Shown: positions 17,586-26,316 of the stretch, one piece after another | Layout: every line of letters begins with the position of its first letter | Numbering within the stretch: position 1 is the first letter of the stretch | Assembly (NCBI GenBank): GCA_029782215.1 | Contig: JAKOVD010000002.1 | Coordinates: 62,001-126,000 of the forward strand | Origin: Chloroflexota bacterium | Lineage (GTDB): Bacteria; Chloroflexota; Anaerolineae; J102 | DNA length: 64,000 nucleotides | Direction: 5' to 3' | The notes under the pieces: generated by a model | Told to the model about the DNA's origin: nothing | Database searches by the model: none | What the model saw: the letters and a program-made list of their open reading frames with translations, nothing else | Program-made: the position numbers and the translations under genes

Positions 17586-17614
17586 TTGACAGCCTCGCGC
17601 GGCGCGCATACAAT
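17586..17614 (+). promoter_or_regulatory. promoter of tRNA-Asn
   Basis: TTGACA, a 17-nt spacer and TACAAT, about 95 nt upstream of the tRNA 5' end. Very close to sigma-70 consensus; implies a leader of ~87 nt that must be removed. Confidence 0.75.
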
Positions 17615-17707
17615 GCCCGCCAGATGTCGATCCGAGATAGTCAGGTTCCGACGCAAACCGACCAGAGGCCGGTTGGTCAGGACTGCGACACGGAGAGGCT
17701 GTTGTTA

Positions 17708-17781
17708 TTCCGGCGTAGCTCAATAGGCAGAGCATCCGGCTGTTAACCGGAGTGTTCTAGGTTCGAGTCCTAGCGCCGGAG
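17708..17781 (+). tRNA. tRNA-Asn (GTT)
   Basis: A 74-nt cloverleaf: acceptor stem TCCGGCG/CGCCGGA with discriminator G, D arm around AGCTCAATAGGCAGAGC, anticodon loop CTGTTAA (GTT), T-loop GTTCGAGTC. CCA is not encoded. A terminator follows at 17821. Confidence 0.97.
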
Positions 17782-17820
17782 CCTTGAGAACCTGGCCCAA
17801 AAGGCCAATGATCCTAACCA

Positions 17821-17845
17821 AGCCGCCCTCAAGGCGGCTTTTTTT
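17821..17845 (+). terminator. rho-independent terminator of tRNA-Asn
   Basis: Stem AGCCGCC/GGCGGCT with a 5-nt loop, followed by seven T. It lies 40 nt past the tRNA and before the GNAT gene start, excluding longer starts for that gene. Confidence 0.92.
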
Positions 17846-17906
17846 GTGCGTGCCAGACCGGATTGGCGATTGGCCTGGCGGCATACATCCCCTCACCCAC
17901 TCTGAC

Positions 17907-18806
17907 ATGACGCCCCTTCCCGTTGAAGTGCGGCCCGCTCAGTCCCTTGATCTCGAGTCGATCCAGGAGATGCAGCGGGTTGCTGGCCATGCCTTTATGC
18001 GCATGGGCTATGAGGATCTTGTGCGTATGGTGGCGCATGACTACTGTTTGGTCGCAGGGATGGCCACCGATCCGCAGCGGCATTTGTGGGGATTCGTATG
18101 CGCCACCGTGCGCCAGCCGGGTCTGGCCCAGCTCCGTGGCCTGGGCCTGGTGGATGGCTGGCGCCTCGATGCCGGCGTTGATTCACTCCTGGGATCGCTG
18201 GAAGCAGTGCTGGCGCAGAGTGGGGTTCGTCACCTCATGCATGTGGGCGTTGAAGACTGGGCCGTGGGTCCACTGCAGCAGCGGGGTTTTGCGACCCCCG
18301 ACCACATTCTCACCTTCGAACGGGGCGCTCCCGTCCAGCCTCTCACGCCTGAGCACCGTACGGTCGTCGCAACGCTGCGGCCGGTGGCGCCGAATGAGAT
18401 CGGCCAGTTGGCCGCCTTGGACCAAAGGATCTTTCCCTGGCCCTGGCAGTTCTCAGAAACCGAGTTGATCCAGCTTCTCCTGACGAGCAGCCGGCTTGTC
18501 GTGCTTGTGTACCAGGGCCTGCTCATCGGCTACGCCTGCACGGACGTGGTGGGCGAAAGCGCCCACATCGTGCGTCTGGCCGTAGACCCCATCTATCAGG
18601 GGATGGGCTTCGGTCGCTACCTTCTCGCCGACGCGCTGGATTTTGCGGCGGCGCTCAAGGCGCGTCGCATCTCGCTGAACACGCAGGCGCAGAACCGGGT
18701 TTCCCAACGGTTGTACCAGGGCTTTGGCTTTCGGGCGGTGGGCAAACGGATTCCGATCCTGATCAAGCCGCTCGAAGTCCGGCGGAACGGCCAACCCCAT
18801 GATTGA
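17907..18806 (+). CDS. GNAT-family N-acetyltransferase
   Basis: 299 residues from ATG 17907; earlier in-frame starts overlap the tRNA-Asn terminator. The C-terminal half is a clear GNAT domain: HIVRLAVDPIYQGMGFGRYL contains the Q/R-x-x-G-x-G/A acetyl-CoA loop, and LNTQAQNRVSQRLYQGFGF gives the conserved Asn and Tyr region. The N-terminal half looks like a second, degenerate GNAT fold. Substrate unknown. It overlaps the following HAD gene by 8 nt, so the two are co-transcribed. Confidence 0.85.
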   Translation: MTPLPVEVRPAQSLDLESIQEMQRVAGHAFMRMGYEDLVRMVAHDYCLVAGMATDPQRHLWGFVCATVRQPGLAQLRGLGLVDGWRLDAGVDSLLGSLEAVLAQSGVRHLMHVGVEDWAVGPLQQRGFATPDHILTFERGAPVQPLTPEHRTVVATLRPVAPNEIGQLAALDQRIFPWPWQFSETELIQLLLTSSRLVVLVYQGLLIGYACTDVVGESAHIVRLAVDPIYQGMGFGRYLLADALDFAAALKARRISLNTQAQNRVSQRLYQGFGFRAVGKRIPILIKPLEVRRNGQPHD

Positions 18807-19404
18807 AGCTGTCATCTTCGATTTCGGCGGCGTTCTGCTCACCGATTTCTATGCGCGCCGGCGGCTGGCCGAGTTCGATGCCCTCTTGGGCTGGCCCGCA
18901 GGCACGCTCTACGAGCGCCTCTACAGCGGCGCTGCCTGGGAAGCCGTTTCGACCGGACGCTGCGCCCTGGAGCAGTTTTGGCAGGAAGCAGGCGCGGCGC
19001 TCGCGCCTCGCCTGCCGGCCGATTTCGCCGGCTACCGCGACAGCTTCTGCGGCGAGCGCCTGGATGAAGGAGCCGTGCACCTGGCCTGGCGGCTGCGCAG
19101 CCGCTACCGCATCGCCCTGCTTTCCAACGCTACGATCCTGCTGCCCCAGAGCCTGCAAGACCCCCGCCTGGCGGGGCTCTTCGATGTCACGGTGATCAGC
19201 GCCCTGGAAGGCATGCGCAAACCCGATCCCGGCATCTACGAGCTGACATGCCGGCGTCTTGGCGTCCGTCCGGCAGCATGCGTCTTTGTCGATGACAAAG
19301 TGCGCAACACCGATGTGGCGCAGGCGCTGGGCATGAAGGCCGTCACCTTCACGGATGCCGCCGCGGCGGCGCCTGAGCTGCGCGGCCTGGGGCTTGCTTT
19401 CTAG
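18799..19404 (+). CDS. HAD-superfamily hydrolase
   Basis: 201 residues. Motif I is [10 protein letters not shown] with nucleophile Asp8; motif II lies in ALLSNAT; motif III is the Lys in [11 protein letters not shown]; motif IV is FVDDKVRNT. The FDFGG form of motif I, with Gly in place of the second Asp, is typical of the HAD group related to the N-terminal domain of epoxide hydrolases and some dehalogenase/phosphatase members, so activity should not be assumed to be a standard phosphatase. Overlaps the GNAT gene by 8 nt upstream; its TAG stop is interleaved with the rpoD stop on the other strand (shared CTAG). Confidence 0.85.
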   Translation: MIEAVIFDFGGVLLTDFYARRRLAEFDALLGWPAGTLYERLYSGAAWEAVSTGRCALEQFWQEAGAALAPRLPADFAGYRDSFCGERLDEGAVHLAWRLRSRYRIALLSNATILLPQSLQDPRLAGLFDVTVISALEGMRKPDPGIYELTCRRLGVRPAACVFVDDKVRNTDVAQALGMKAVTFTDAAAAAPELRGLGLAF

Positions 19405-20672
19405 GCCAGGTAATCACGCAGCTTGCGGCTGCGGATGGGGTGCCGCAGCTTCCGCAGGGCCTTTGCCTCGATCTGGCGAATGCGCTCGCGCGTGACCCCA
19501 AACTCCTGGCCCACCTCTTCCAGGGTGTGGCTTGTGCCATCGTTTAGGCCAAACCGCATCTCCAGCACCTTGCGTTCGCGATCGCTGAGCTGTTCGAGGA
19601 TCTCCTGCATTTGCTCCTTAAGGAGCTGGTGCGAGGCGGCATCCGCCGGCGCCGGCAAGCTGTCGTCCTCGATAAAGTCCCCGAGCGAGCTGCTGTCCTC
19701 ATTGCCCACCGGCATTTCCAACGACATGGGCTCCTGAGACACACGCGTGATGCGGCGCACCTTGGCGGCAGCCCGTTTTAGCGAACGCTTCTGCATGGCA
19801 TCGAGGGGCCGGTTCTCAGCAATCGCCTTCTTGATGGCCAGCCGTTCCTCCTCTGGCTCAACGAAGTCCATCTCGAGCGCCATTTCTTCCGCGGTCGGCT
19901 CGCGCCCCAGCTCCTGCGTCAGCCGCCGCTGGACGCGCAAGAGGCGGTTAATGTTCTCCACCATGTGGACGGGGATGCGGATGGTGCGGGCCTGATCGGC
20001 AATGGCGCGGCTGATGGATTGGCGAATCCACCAGGTGGCGTACGTACTGAACTTGAACCCCAGCTCATAGTCGAATTTCTCGACCGCGCGCATCAACCCC
20101 AGGTTGCCTTCCTGGATCAGGTCCAGGAAATTCATGCCTCGACCGATGTAGCGCTTGGCAACGCTCACCACCAGGCGCAGATTGCTGCGACTCAGCTCCT
20201 GCTGCGCCTCGCGACCGGTCGCTACCAGCGCCTGCAGCTCCTCGACCTCTTCTGGCGGCAGGTCATCGGCTTCACGCAGCCTGGCCTCAGCATCCTGCCC
20301 GGCGCGGATACGCTTGGCAATAGCGACTTCTTGCTCGCCAGTCAGCAGGGGGTGCTGGCCGATTTCACGCAGGTACTGCCGCACCGGATCGTTGATGCTG
20401 ACATCATCGACGATGCGCTCGACAGGCAGTGAAGCTTCGGCTTCGACTGCCGCTTCAAGGTCGCGGTCCCGTTCGAGGAGGGGAAGCAGATCAGAGTCGT
20501 CTTCGCCTTCGAGTTCGAGCAAGGGGACATCGGCGAGTTCATCGTCCTCGTCCTCCAGTTCTTCCTCTTCTTCTTCCTCATCGTACTCGTCGTTCTCGCG
20601 TTCTTCGTCGCTGTCGTAGAAGGCGAAGTCGTCGTATTCGCTTAAGTTCCTGGCGGAGCGGGAAGAACTCAT
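19401..20672 (-). CDS. rpoD: primary sigma factor RpoD (sigma-70/SigA)
   Basis: 423 residues. The first ~95 are highly acidic (runs of Glu and Asp). Region 1.2 ([20 protein letters not shown]) follows, then regions 2.1-2.4 ([40 protein letters not shown]), region 3, and the region 4.2 helix-turn-helix ([20 protein letters not shown]). All parts needed to read -10 and -35 elements are intact. It lies 27 nt after dnaG, reproducing the dnaG-rpoD core of the macromolecular synthesis operon, without rpsU in this window. Convergent with the HAD gene with overlapping stops. Confidence 0.97.
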   Translation of the reverse strand: MSSSRSARNLSEYDDFAFYDSDEERENDEYDEEEEEEELEDEDDELADVPLLELEGEDDSDLLPLLERDRDLEAAVEAEASLPVERIVDDVSINDPVRQYLREIGQHPLLTGEQEVAIAKRIRAGQDAEARLREADDLPPEEVEELQALVATGREAQQELSRSNLRLVVSVAKRYIGRGMNFLDLIQEGNLGLMRAVEKFDYELGFKFSTYATWWIRQSISRAIADQARTIRIPVHMVENINRLLRVQRRLTQELGREPTAEEMALEMDFVEPEEERLAIKKAIAENRPLDAMQKRSLKRAAAKVRRITRVSQEPMSLEMPVGNEDSSSLGDFIEDDSLPAPADAASHQLLKEQMQEILEQLSDRERKVLEMRFGLNDGTSHTLEEVGQEFGVTRERIRQIEAKALRKLRHPIRSRKLRDYLA

Positions 20673-20699
20673 GTGTTGGCAGGGGCCAGAGTGTAGGCT

Positions 20700-22730
20700 T
20701 TACCAGGTGATGCGCTGCTGATCTTTGATCCAGCGGCCGGTGTGAGAGCGTGCATGGATGGCCCGCTCAACCAGCTTCTGCTGCTGGGTGGAGTGAACAA
20801 GCTGTCTTCCCAGTTCACCCTGTTCCGGATCGGCTGGATCGCTGCTGCGGAGAAGCAGTTCCAGGTCGCGACATGATTTGCGGAGGCGCTGGCGTCGGAG
20901 CCGCAAAATGCTGTCAACAAGGTCTTTCCGTCGTTGTTCGTCGCGCAAATCCTCAAACTGGACAATAATGGACTGCAACTCTGCCACACGCGCCTGAAGG
21001 ACAGCGTCAAGATGTTCGGCCATGCCACCGGGGGCATAGCCCACGCTACTGTACAAGAATTCCTGTTGGGCGTCAAAGATCGCCCGGTTCGCGGCCTCTT
21101 CGAAATCATCGGTACAGAGGGGGTCGAGATGGTGTTCGGCCAGGTCGCGATCGGCCCAGGTGAGCAGGTCGGAGCGAGCAAGGAGATGGGCGAGGACATG
21201 TCCTTCGAGCTTGTCTGCAGGTTCAGACGGGGCGGCTGCGCCGGCTCTTACGGCGCTCGTGCCCTCCAAGGCCGCCGGGGGCGGGGCTTCATCATAGGGA
21301 TCGTCGAACTGAGGAGGGAACGCGTCCGGGGGCGGGGGTGAGGACGAAGGGGCGGTGGCGCCGCGCGCCTGGACTTGTCGCCGGGAACGTTGGCGGGCAA
21401 AAGACTCAAGCTCGAAATCGATCTCACGTTCGGTCACGCCAGCCAGGCTTGCCAGGCGGCCCACATAGTGCCGGCGCTCCACCACATCGTCGATCTCGCT
21501 GATCGTGGGCACCAACTGTCGCACCAACTGAGCCTTGCCGTGCGCAGTCTTCAGATCAACGCTCTCCGCCGCCTGGGCAAAGTAAAAATCGAGCAGCGGC
21601 ACTGCCTCGGCGATCAGCCGTTTCCATTCCGCCGGATCGCGGCGGAGGACATCATCGGGGTCCTGACCGGCGGGCATGAAGGCGATCTTGACTACGGCCG
21701 CCAGCCGCGTTTCGTAACGCACGTTGCCGCTGGCCTGGGGAACGGGAACCGAGCTGTTGGCAAGCGCTTCCCGCGCCGTTTGGATGCTGCGCAGCGTGGC
21801 GCTCATGCCGGCCGCATCGGCATCGAGGGCAAACACGAAGTTGCGGGTATAGCGACTGAGGCGCTGCAGATGATGGGCCGTGACGGCCGTGCCCATGGCC
21901 GCCACGACGTTCTTGAAGCCTGCCTGGTGGGCGCTGATCACATCCATATAACCTTCGACAATGACGGTCTGATCGCCGGAGGAAATCGCGCGCTTGGCCT
22001 GGTCAAGGGCGAAGATGACGCTGCTCTTGTCGAAAAGAGGCGTTTGGGAGGTATTGAGGTACTTGGGTTCGCCGGCCTCCAGGATGCGCCCGCCGAAGCC
22101 GATCACGCGTCCCTGGCTGTCACGGATGGGAATGACAAGACGATGGCGAAAGCGATCGTAGACGCCGCCGTCATCGCGCCGCACGACCAATCCCGCCGTC
22201 TCCATCTGGTCGGGCGTGATGTTGCGGCTGCGCAGGTAGTTGACCATGCTGTCCCAGTGGTTGGGAGCGTAGCCCAGGCGAAACGTGGCCGTGGTCTCAG
22301 GGGTGAATTGGCGGCGTTCGACGTAGGCGCGGGCTACCGCCCCTTCCGGTGTGTTCAGAAGCTGGTGTTGGTAGAAGCTCGCCGCCAGCTCGTTGATCTC
22401 CCGCAGCGTATTGAGCAGACTGGCGACCTGCGGGTTGCGTTCGCGCTCCAGGTCGACGCCCGCACGGCGCGCGAGCACTTCCAAGGCCTCGCGGAAGTCA
22501 AGGTTCTCCTTCTTCTGGACAAACGTGATGACATCGCCGCCGGTTCCGCAGGCGCCAAAGCAGTGCCAGGAGCCGCGGTCGGGAAAGACGTAGAAGGAGG
22601 GCGTCTTCTCGTGGTGGAAGGGGCAGACGGCCCTGAAGTTGCGGCCGGCCTTCTGCAGCGGGATGTAGCTGCTGATGACGTCGACGATGTCGAGCCGTTC
22701 TTTGATCTCGTCAATGACCGAAACGGACAT
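20700..22730 (-). CDS. dnaG: DNA primase DnaG
   Basis: 676 residues from ATG 22730, where the conserved N-terminus begins (IDEIKERLDIVDVISSYIPL). The CHC2 zinc-binding domain has Cys36, His39, Cys57 and Cys61 (CPFHHE, CFGAC). The catalytic core follows with YAPNHWDSMVNYLRSR. The Toprim domain contains VIVEGYMDVISAHQAG and FALDADAAG, the acidic metal-binding residues. The C-terminal ~200 residues form the helicase-interaction region, less conserved and with a Pro-rich linker. An in-frame ATG at 22874 would add 48 residues without similarity and would overlap the promoter, so it is rejected. Confidence 0.97.
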   Translation of the reverse strand: MSVSVIDEIKERLDIVDVISSYIPLQKAGRNFRAVCPFHHEKTPSFYVFPDRGSWHCFGACGTGGDVITFVQKKENLDFREALEVLARRAGVDLERERNPQVASLLNTLREINELAASFYQHQLLNTPEGAVARAYVERRQFTPETTATFRLGYAPNHWDSMVNYLRSRNITPDQMETAGLVVRRDDGGVYDRFRHRLVIPIRDSQGRVIGFGGRILEAGEPKYLNTSQTPLFDKSSVIFALDQAKRAISSGDQTVIVEGYMDVISAHQAGFKNVVAAMGTAVTAHHLQRLSRYTRNFVFALDADAAGMSATLRSIQTAREALANSSVPVPQASGNVRYETRLAAVVKIAFMPAGQDPDDVLRRDPAEWKRLIAEAVPLLDFYFAQAAESVDLKTAHGKAQLVRQLVPTISEIDDVVERRHYVGRLASLAGVTEREIDFELESFARQRSRRQVQARGATAPSSSPPPPDAFPPQFDDPYDEAPPPAALEGTSAVRAGAAAPSEPADKLEGHVLAHLLARSDLLTWADRDLAEHHLDPLCTDDFEEAANRAIFDAQQEFLYSSVGYAPGGMAEHLDAVLQARVAELQSIIVQFEDLRDEQRRKDLVDSILRLRRQRLRKSCRDLELLLRSSDPADPEQGELGRQLVHSTQQQKLVERAIHARSHTGRWIKDQQRITW

Positions 22731-22844
22731 GAGGCTGGAAGAAGGAAAGAAAGCAACTGGCGGGTGGAACTTCGGTTGCCAAACACCTGATGCGGCGGTG
22801 TCTATCGCCTGCACCTTGTCCCCTTGCGTTGTCGCTGCTGGCGT

Positions 22845-22874
22845 ATTATAGGAAAGACGATGAAACCGTGTCAA
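22845..22874 (-). promoter_or_regulatory. consensus-perfect promoter for dnaG-rpoD
   Basis: Minus strand: TTGACA, 18 nt, TATAAT. Both hexamers match the sigma-70 consensus exactly. Predicted transcription start is about 108 nt upstream of the dnaG ATG. Confidence 0.85.
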
Positions 22875-22951
22875 AGCGTTTGCCTGATCCGGCTCTGGCT
22901 CTAAAAAGGGTCGGGGCCGGGCTGGAGATGGGGTTGGGCGTTCCTACGCCA

Positions 22952-22972
22952 AGCTGGGGCTCGGCGCTCCCA
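22952..22972 (+). repeat. dispersed intergenic repeat, copy 1
   Basis: A 21-nt stretch beginning AGCTGGGGCTCGGCG matches 63322-63342 at 20 of 21 positions. Both copies are intergenic and GC-rich, and are preceded by a GCGTTCC-containing arm. This intergenic gap (22731-23090) otherwise holds two promoters. Confidence 0.55.
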
Positions 22973-23023
22973 AGGACGAAGCGAAGATGAAAGCGGCATT
23001 GGTGCGAAGACGGCGCAATTCGC

Positions 23024-23029
23024 TATAAT
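23024..23029 (+). promoter_or_regulatory. -10 element upstream of the nucleotidyltransferase gene
   Basis: Exact TATAAT, 61 nt before ATG 23091. Only a poor -35 (TTGGTG with a 19-nt spacer) is visible. Confidence 0.45.
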
Positions 23030-23090
23030 CACCGTGATCTTCCATCCACCGGCAGGGCACGGCGCTCTGCCTCACCTCTTTGGGACCGCC

Positions 23091-23870
23091 ATGCAAACCT
23101 ATCCCGCAGTCGTATTGGCAGGTTTTTCGACCGATCAGCCCGACCCATTGGCAGTGGCGATGGGTGGGCGGCGCAAGGCCCTGCTGGAGATCAATGGCCG
23201 TCCTATGGTGCAGTGGGTGGTCTCGGCCTTGCAGCGCAGCAGCCGGGTGGGTCGCATCGCCGTTGTCGGCATGGGTCCGGAAGATGGGATCGATCTTGGC
23301 CCCAATGTCATGTTCGTCCCCAACCAGGCGCGCCAGTTCGACAATGCCCTGGCCGGCATGCAGGCGCTCCAGGAAGTTGAGCCAGGTCTTGACTGTCTGC
23401 TCGTCTGCTCAAGTGACATTCCCGTGCTGAAACCGGAAAGCGTCGACTGGTACGTCGGCGCGGCCGAGGCAATGAACGTTGACTTCGTCTACTCGATCGT
23501 GCGCAAGGAAATCATGGAAGGGCAGTTTCCTGGCGCCGCCCGTTCCTACGTTTCGATGCGGGAAGGGCAGTTCTGCGGCGGCGACCTTTTCCTGGTGCGG
23601 GCGTCGGTCGCCCGCAACAACGAGGAATTGGTTCGTGAGCTGATTGCCCGGCGCAAGAGCGCCTTCCAGCAAATGCGCCTGGCAGGTTTCGGCACCGTGA
23701 TCAAATTCATCCTGCGGCGGTTGACCATCGCCGAGGCCGAGGCGGTCGGCTCCCGCCTGCTGGCGTGCCGCGCCCGCACCATCGACTCTCCCTATGCCGA
23801 CCTGGGCATGGATGTGGACAAACCGCACCAACTGGAAATGGCGCGCCGGGTGTTGGGGACGCAGGCGTGA
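23091..23870 (+). CDS. MobA-like NTP-transferase domain protein
   Basis: 259 residues from ATG 23091. The N-terminus PAVVLAGFSTDQPDPLA replaces the usual LAAGxGxRM loop of GT-A nucleotidyltransferases, but KALLEINGRPMVQWVVSAL, the Asp-containing VCSSDIPVLKPESVDWY and the overall order follow the MobA/GlmU-type NTP-transferase fold. The nucleotide loop lacks its usual Gly-rich form, so the substrate is uncertain. It ends in TGATG, sharing one base with the start of the PAP2 gene, so the two are translationally coupled. Possibly a step in lipid or cofactor nucleotide activation. Confidence 0.72.
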   Translation: MQTYPAVVLAGFSTDQPDPLAVAMGGRRKALLEINGRPMVQWVVSALQRSSRVGRIAVVGMGPEDGIDLGPNVMFVPNQARQFDNALAGMQALQEVEPGLDCLLVCSSDIPVLKPESVDWYVGAAEAMNVDFVYSIVRKEIMEGQFPGAARSYVSMREGQFCGGDLFLVRASVARNNEELVRELIARRKSAFQQMRLAGFGTVIKFILRRLTIAEAEAVGSRLLACRARTIDSPYADLGMDVDKPHQLEMARRVLGTQA

Positions 23871-24400
23871 TGGGTTGGCTGACGAGGCTTGACGCCTGGG
23901 ACCAGCGCTGGAGCCAGCGTCTGCGGGTGGATGACCGCCCGCTGGGGAAACGAGTGGCAACGGTGGCGGCCCATTTCGGAGATGGGCCGCTGTGGCTGGT
24001 GCTGTGGGCGGCGGGCATTGTGCTGCTGCCGGCGCCGGGCCGGTGGCGGGTGCTCGTCTGGCTGCTCGCCTCGCTTGTGGCGGCGGTCGTGACGTATGCC
24101 ATCAAGTTCACCCTCAAACGGCCGCGGCCCTCGGAGATCGACGGCTTCTACAGCAAGAGCTACGACCGCCATGCTTTTCCCAGCGGTCACGCCACGCGCA
24201 TGGGCACCCTGCCGGTGATGGGCGCCTGGGTATTCCCACCGTTGGCGCCGTTATTCTGGTTCCTGTCGTTGGCGTGCATCTGGGCGCGGGTGGCCCTGGG
24301 GATTCATTTCCTTGGCGATGTGGTGGTGGGTTGGCTGATCGGAGCCATCGTCAGCCTGGTGATCCTGGTCGTGCTGGCCGGCACCGGCTGGGTTCTTTAG
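23870..24400 (+). CDS. PAP2-family membrane phosphatase
   Basis: 176 residues from ATG 23870. The three signature motifs of the PAP2 (type 2 phosphatidic acid phosphatase) superfamily are present: KFTLKRPRPSE (K-x6-RP), FPSGHATR (PSGH), and RVALGIHFLGDVV (SR-x5-H-x3-D, with Ala in place of the usual Ser before Arg). Four to five membrane helices are visible. Such enzymes dephosphorylate lipid phosphates, for example undecaprenyl pyrophosphate or phosphatidate. Coupling to the nucleotidyltransferase suggests a lipid-linked pathway. Confidence 0.88.
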   Translation: MGWLTRLDAWDQRWSQRLRVDDRPLGKRVATVAAHFGDGPLWLVLWAAGIVLLPAPGRWRVLVWLLASLVAAVVTYAIKFTLKRPRPSEIDGFYSKSYDRHAFPSGHATRMGTLPVMGAWVFPPLAPLFWFLSLACIWARVALGIHFLGDVVVGWLIGAIVSLVILVVLAGTGWVL

Positions 24401-24420
24401 CAGGCGTTTTGCGGCACCTA

Positions 24421-24449
24421 TTGACGGGCGTCCCTAGAACGCGTAGAAT
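24421..24449 (+). promoter_or_regulatory. promoter of the secreted Thr/Pro-linker protein
   Basis: TTGACG, 17 nt, TAGAAT, located in the 154-nt gap after the PAP2 gene; predicted leader ~100 nt. Confidence 0.75.
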
Positions 24450-24554
24450 TCAGGTACCGTAGCATCCATTCTGAGGTCGCCCCCTGCCGGCCGGCATAGC
24501 GGCAGCGGCGCCGTTGGCGGTGCATCCGAGGTTCATCGGGTGCAGGAGGACAAC

Positions 24555-26288
24555 GTGAGAGCCTGGGTCATTGCTGGTCTTCTGGCGGCAGTGGTGTTGG
24601 CGCTGGCGGTGAGCGCCGTTCTCTTTGCGCCTGCGGCAGGCTCGGCGGCCGGAGGCGACGGCCCTCGTGTCGTCCCGGCACGGGTACAGCTCGATGCTGA
24701 GCAGGCGCGACAATTGGCTCACGCTGCCCCCGTGCAGCAGCCGCGGGCAGTGGTGGGTTGGAGCAACCTGATGACCGAGGATTTCGAGGGAACGTTCCCG
24801 GGTACCAAGTGGCAGCTCGTCGACAACCCGACCTGGGGCAAAGTCACCTATCGCAAATACGGCGGCAGCTACAGCGCCTATGCCGTGGGCGGTGGCAGCG
24901 CCAAGATCAATCCTCCGGGACCCTATTCGGCTAACAGAGATACCCGGATGGTCAGTGGGCCCTATAATCTCTCCTCGGCAACGGACGCCAGGCTGGACTA
25001 CTATCATTGGACTCGCCTCGAATACACCAGTGACTACAAGAGCGACGACTTGGGCGTGCTGGTCTCGATCGATGGCCGGAACTTCTATGGCGTGGCCTAT
25101 ACCGGCGACTGGACCAGTCAACCTGGGAATGTGCAGGGATGGATGCCGGGAGAGCTTGACCTGAGAGACGTGTCACCCTTGGGCAGCCTGGTTGGCAAGC
25201 CGTCCGTGTGGATCATGTTCCGGTTTGTTAGCGATGCCAGCCTCCAAATGGAGGGTACCTACCTGGATGACGTGGCGCTGCGCATCTATACCGGCCCGAC
25301 CCCCACGCCGACGGCGACACCGACGCCAGCTTCTACCTGTCCAGGCGCCAGCAAGAGCAGCTACTTGACCACCGACGATAACGAAAACAATGCTCTGACG
25401 CACCAGGCCGACAACGATATGTACTCGGCTCCCTACAACCAGCTCTGCTACTACCGCGACGATCCCAAGGTACCCATCGAGTTCCGCGTTATCGCGAACA
25501 ATCCGCCGGGTATGATCGACAAAGCTCAGTTGAACCTGCGCGTCTACGATGTCGACGAGCAAGACCCGACCTGCGCCGAAGTCGATACCGTCCTTTTCAA
25601 CAGCACCAACGTCGGCAAGCTCACCGGCGCCGACAAGCAGTGGAGTACAACATCCCTCAACCTGACGCCCAGTCTGGTGAAGACGGGCGACAACCTGGTG
25701 CAGGTGCTAATCAACACCCTGAATTGTCCCGATCCGCTCCAGCCCACGAATCCACAGGGGCGCTGGTGCACCTCGGTGGATTGGGGCGAATTGGCCCTGG
25801 AGGGAGGGCAGGGCGCCGCTTCCATCCGCTCGGCGACCATTGCCAAGAATCCGGCCTGCTACCCGCCCGGAAGCAGCGTCCCCCTGCAGGTGGAGGTGGA
25901 CAGCAGCATGGCCAGCCAGGAGGTCCGCACCGAGGTCAACATTCTGGATGCCAACGACATCAACCTGGTGGGCCGGACGCAAGTCAAGACCATCCATAGC
26001 AACCAGGATGACCCCTTCAGCTTTGATCTGCCTCTGCCGGCGGACGCCGCCACCCAGGACTATCGCGTCCAAATCATCGTGGTCGACACCTGCAGCGAAA
26101 CCCAGAACGCCTATCGCGAGCTGCCGCTGACCATCGACCCGGCCTGCGGCACGCCAACCCCCACGCCGACACCTACCCCGACGAGGACCGCCACGCCGGG
26201 ACCCACAAGGACCGCGACGCCCACTCCGACGGCATCCGCCACGGCGCCGGCGGTCCCGCCGCTGTTCATGCCGCTGATCTTGAGATGA
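24555..26288 (+). CDS. secreted protein with jelly-roll-type and Thr/Pro-linker regions
   Basis: 577 residues from GTG 24555, chosen because AGGAGG ends 5 nt before it. A signal peptide or anchor (VIAGLLAAVVLALAVSAVLF) is followed at ~65-245 by a beta-rich domain (TEDFEGTFPGTKWQLVDN, then YLDDVALRIYT) like the ligand-binding or choice-of-anchor domains of cell-surface proteins and of the M6 proteases in this window. A Thr/Pro linker comes next, then two beta-sandwich-like segments, and a second linker before the C-terminus VPPLFMPLILR. That last motif resembles the tail found on many secreted Chloroflexota proteins. No catalytic residues recognised. Probably structural or adhesive at the cell surface. 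Confidence 0.65.
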   Translation: MRAWVIAGLLAAVVLALAVSAVLFAPAAGSAAGGDGPRVVPARVQLDAEQARQLAHAAPVQQPRAVVGWSNLMTEDFEGTFPGTKWQLVDNPTWGKVTYRKYGGSYSAYAVGGGSAKINPPGPYSANRDTRMVSGPYNLSSATDARLDYYHWTRLEYTSDYKSDDLGVLVSIDGRNFYGVAYTGDWTSQPGNVQGWMPGELDLRDVSPLGSLVGKPSVWIMFRFVSDASLQMEGTYLDDVALRIYTGPTPTPTATPTPASTCPGASKSSYLTTDDNENNALTHQADNDMYSAPYNQLCYYRDDPKVPIEFRVIANNPPGMIDKAQLNLRVYDVDEQDPTCAEVDTVLFNSTNVGKLTGADKQWSTTSLNLTPSLVKTGDNLVQVLINTLNCPDPLQPTNPQGRWCTSVDWGELALEGGQGAASIRSATIAKNPACYPPGSSVPLQVEVDSSMASQEVRTEVNILDANDINLVGRTQVKTIHSNQDDPFSFDLPLPADAATQDYRVQIIVVDTCSETQNAYRELPLTIDPACGTPTPTPTPTPTRTATPGPTRTATPTPTASATAPAVPPLFMPLILR

Positions 26289-26316
26289 TGGCTCCTGCAA
26301 GCACAAAGTGGCAACT

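Noticed and set aside
16164-17735. A 523-codon Ala/Gly-rich frame opposite the anti-sigma gene, running over the tRNA-Asn region
   Set aside because: Mirror of an Ala/Pro-rich gene; overlaps a tRNA and its promoter.
18799-19404. HAD protein as a truncated gene because of its overlapping stops
   Set aside because: All four HAD motifs and a normal length are present; the overlap of stops is simply convergent packing.
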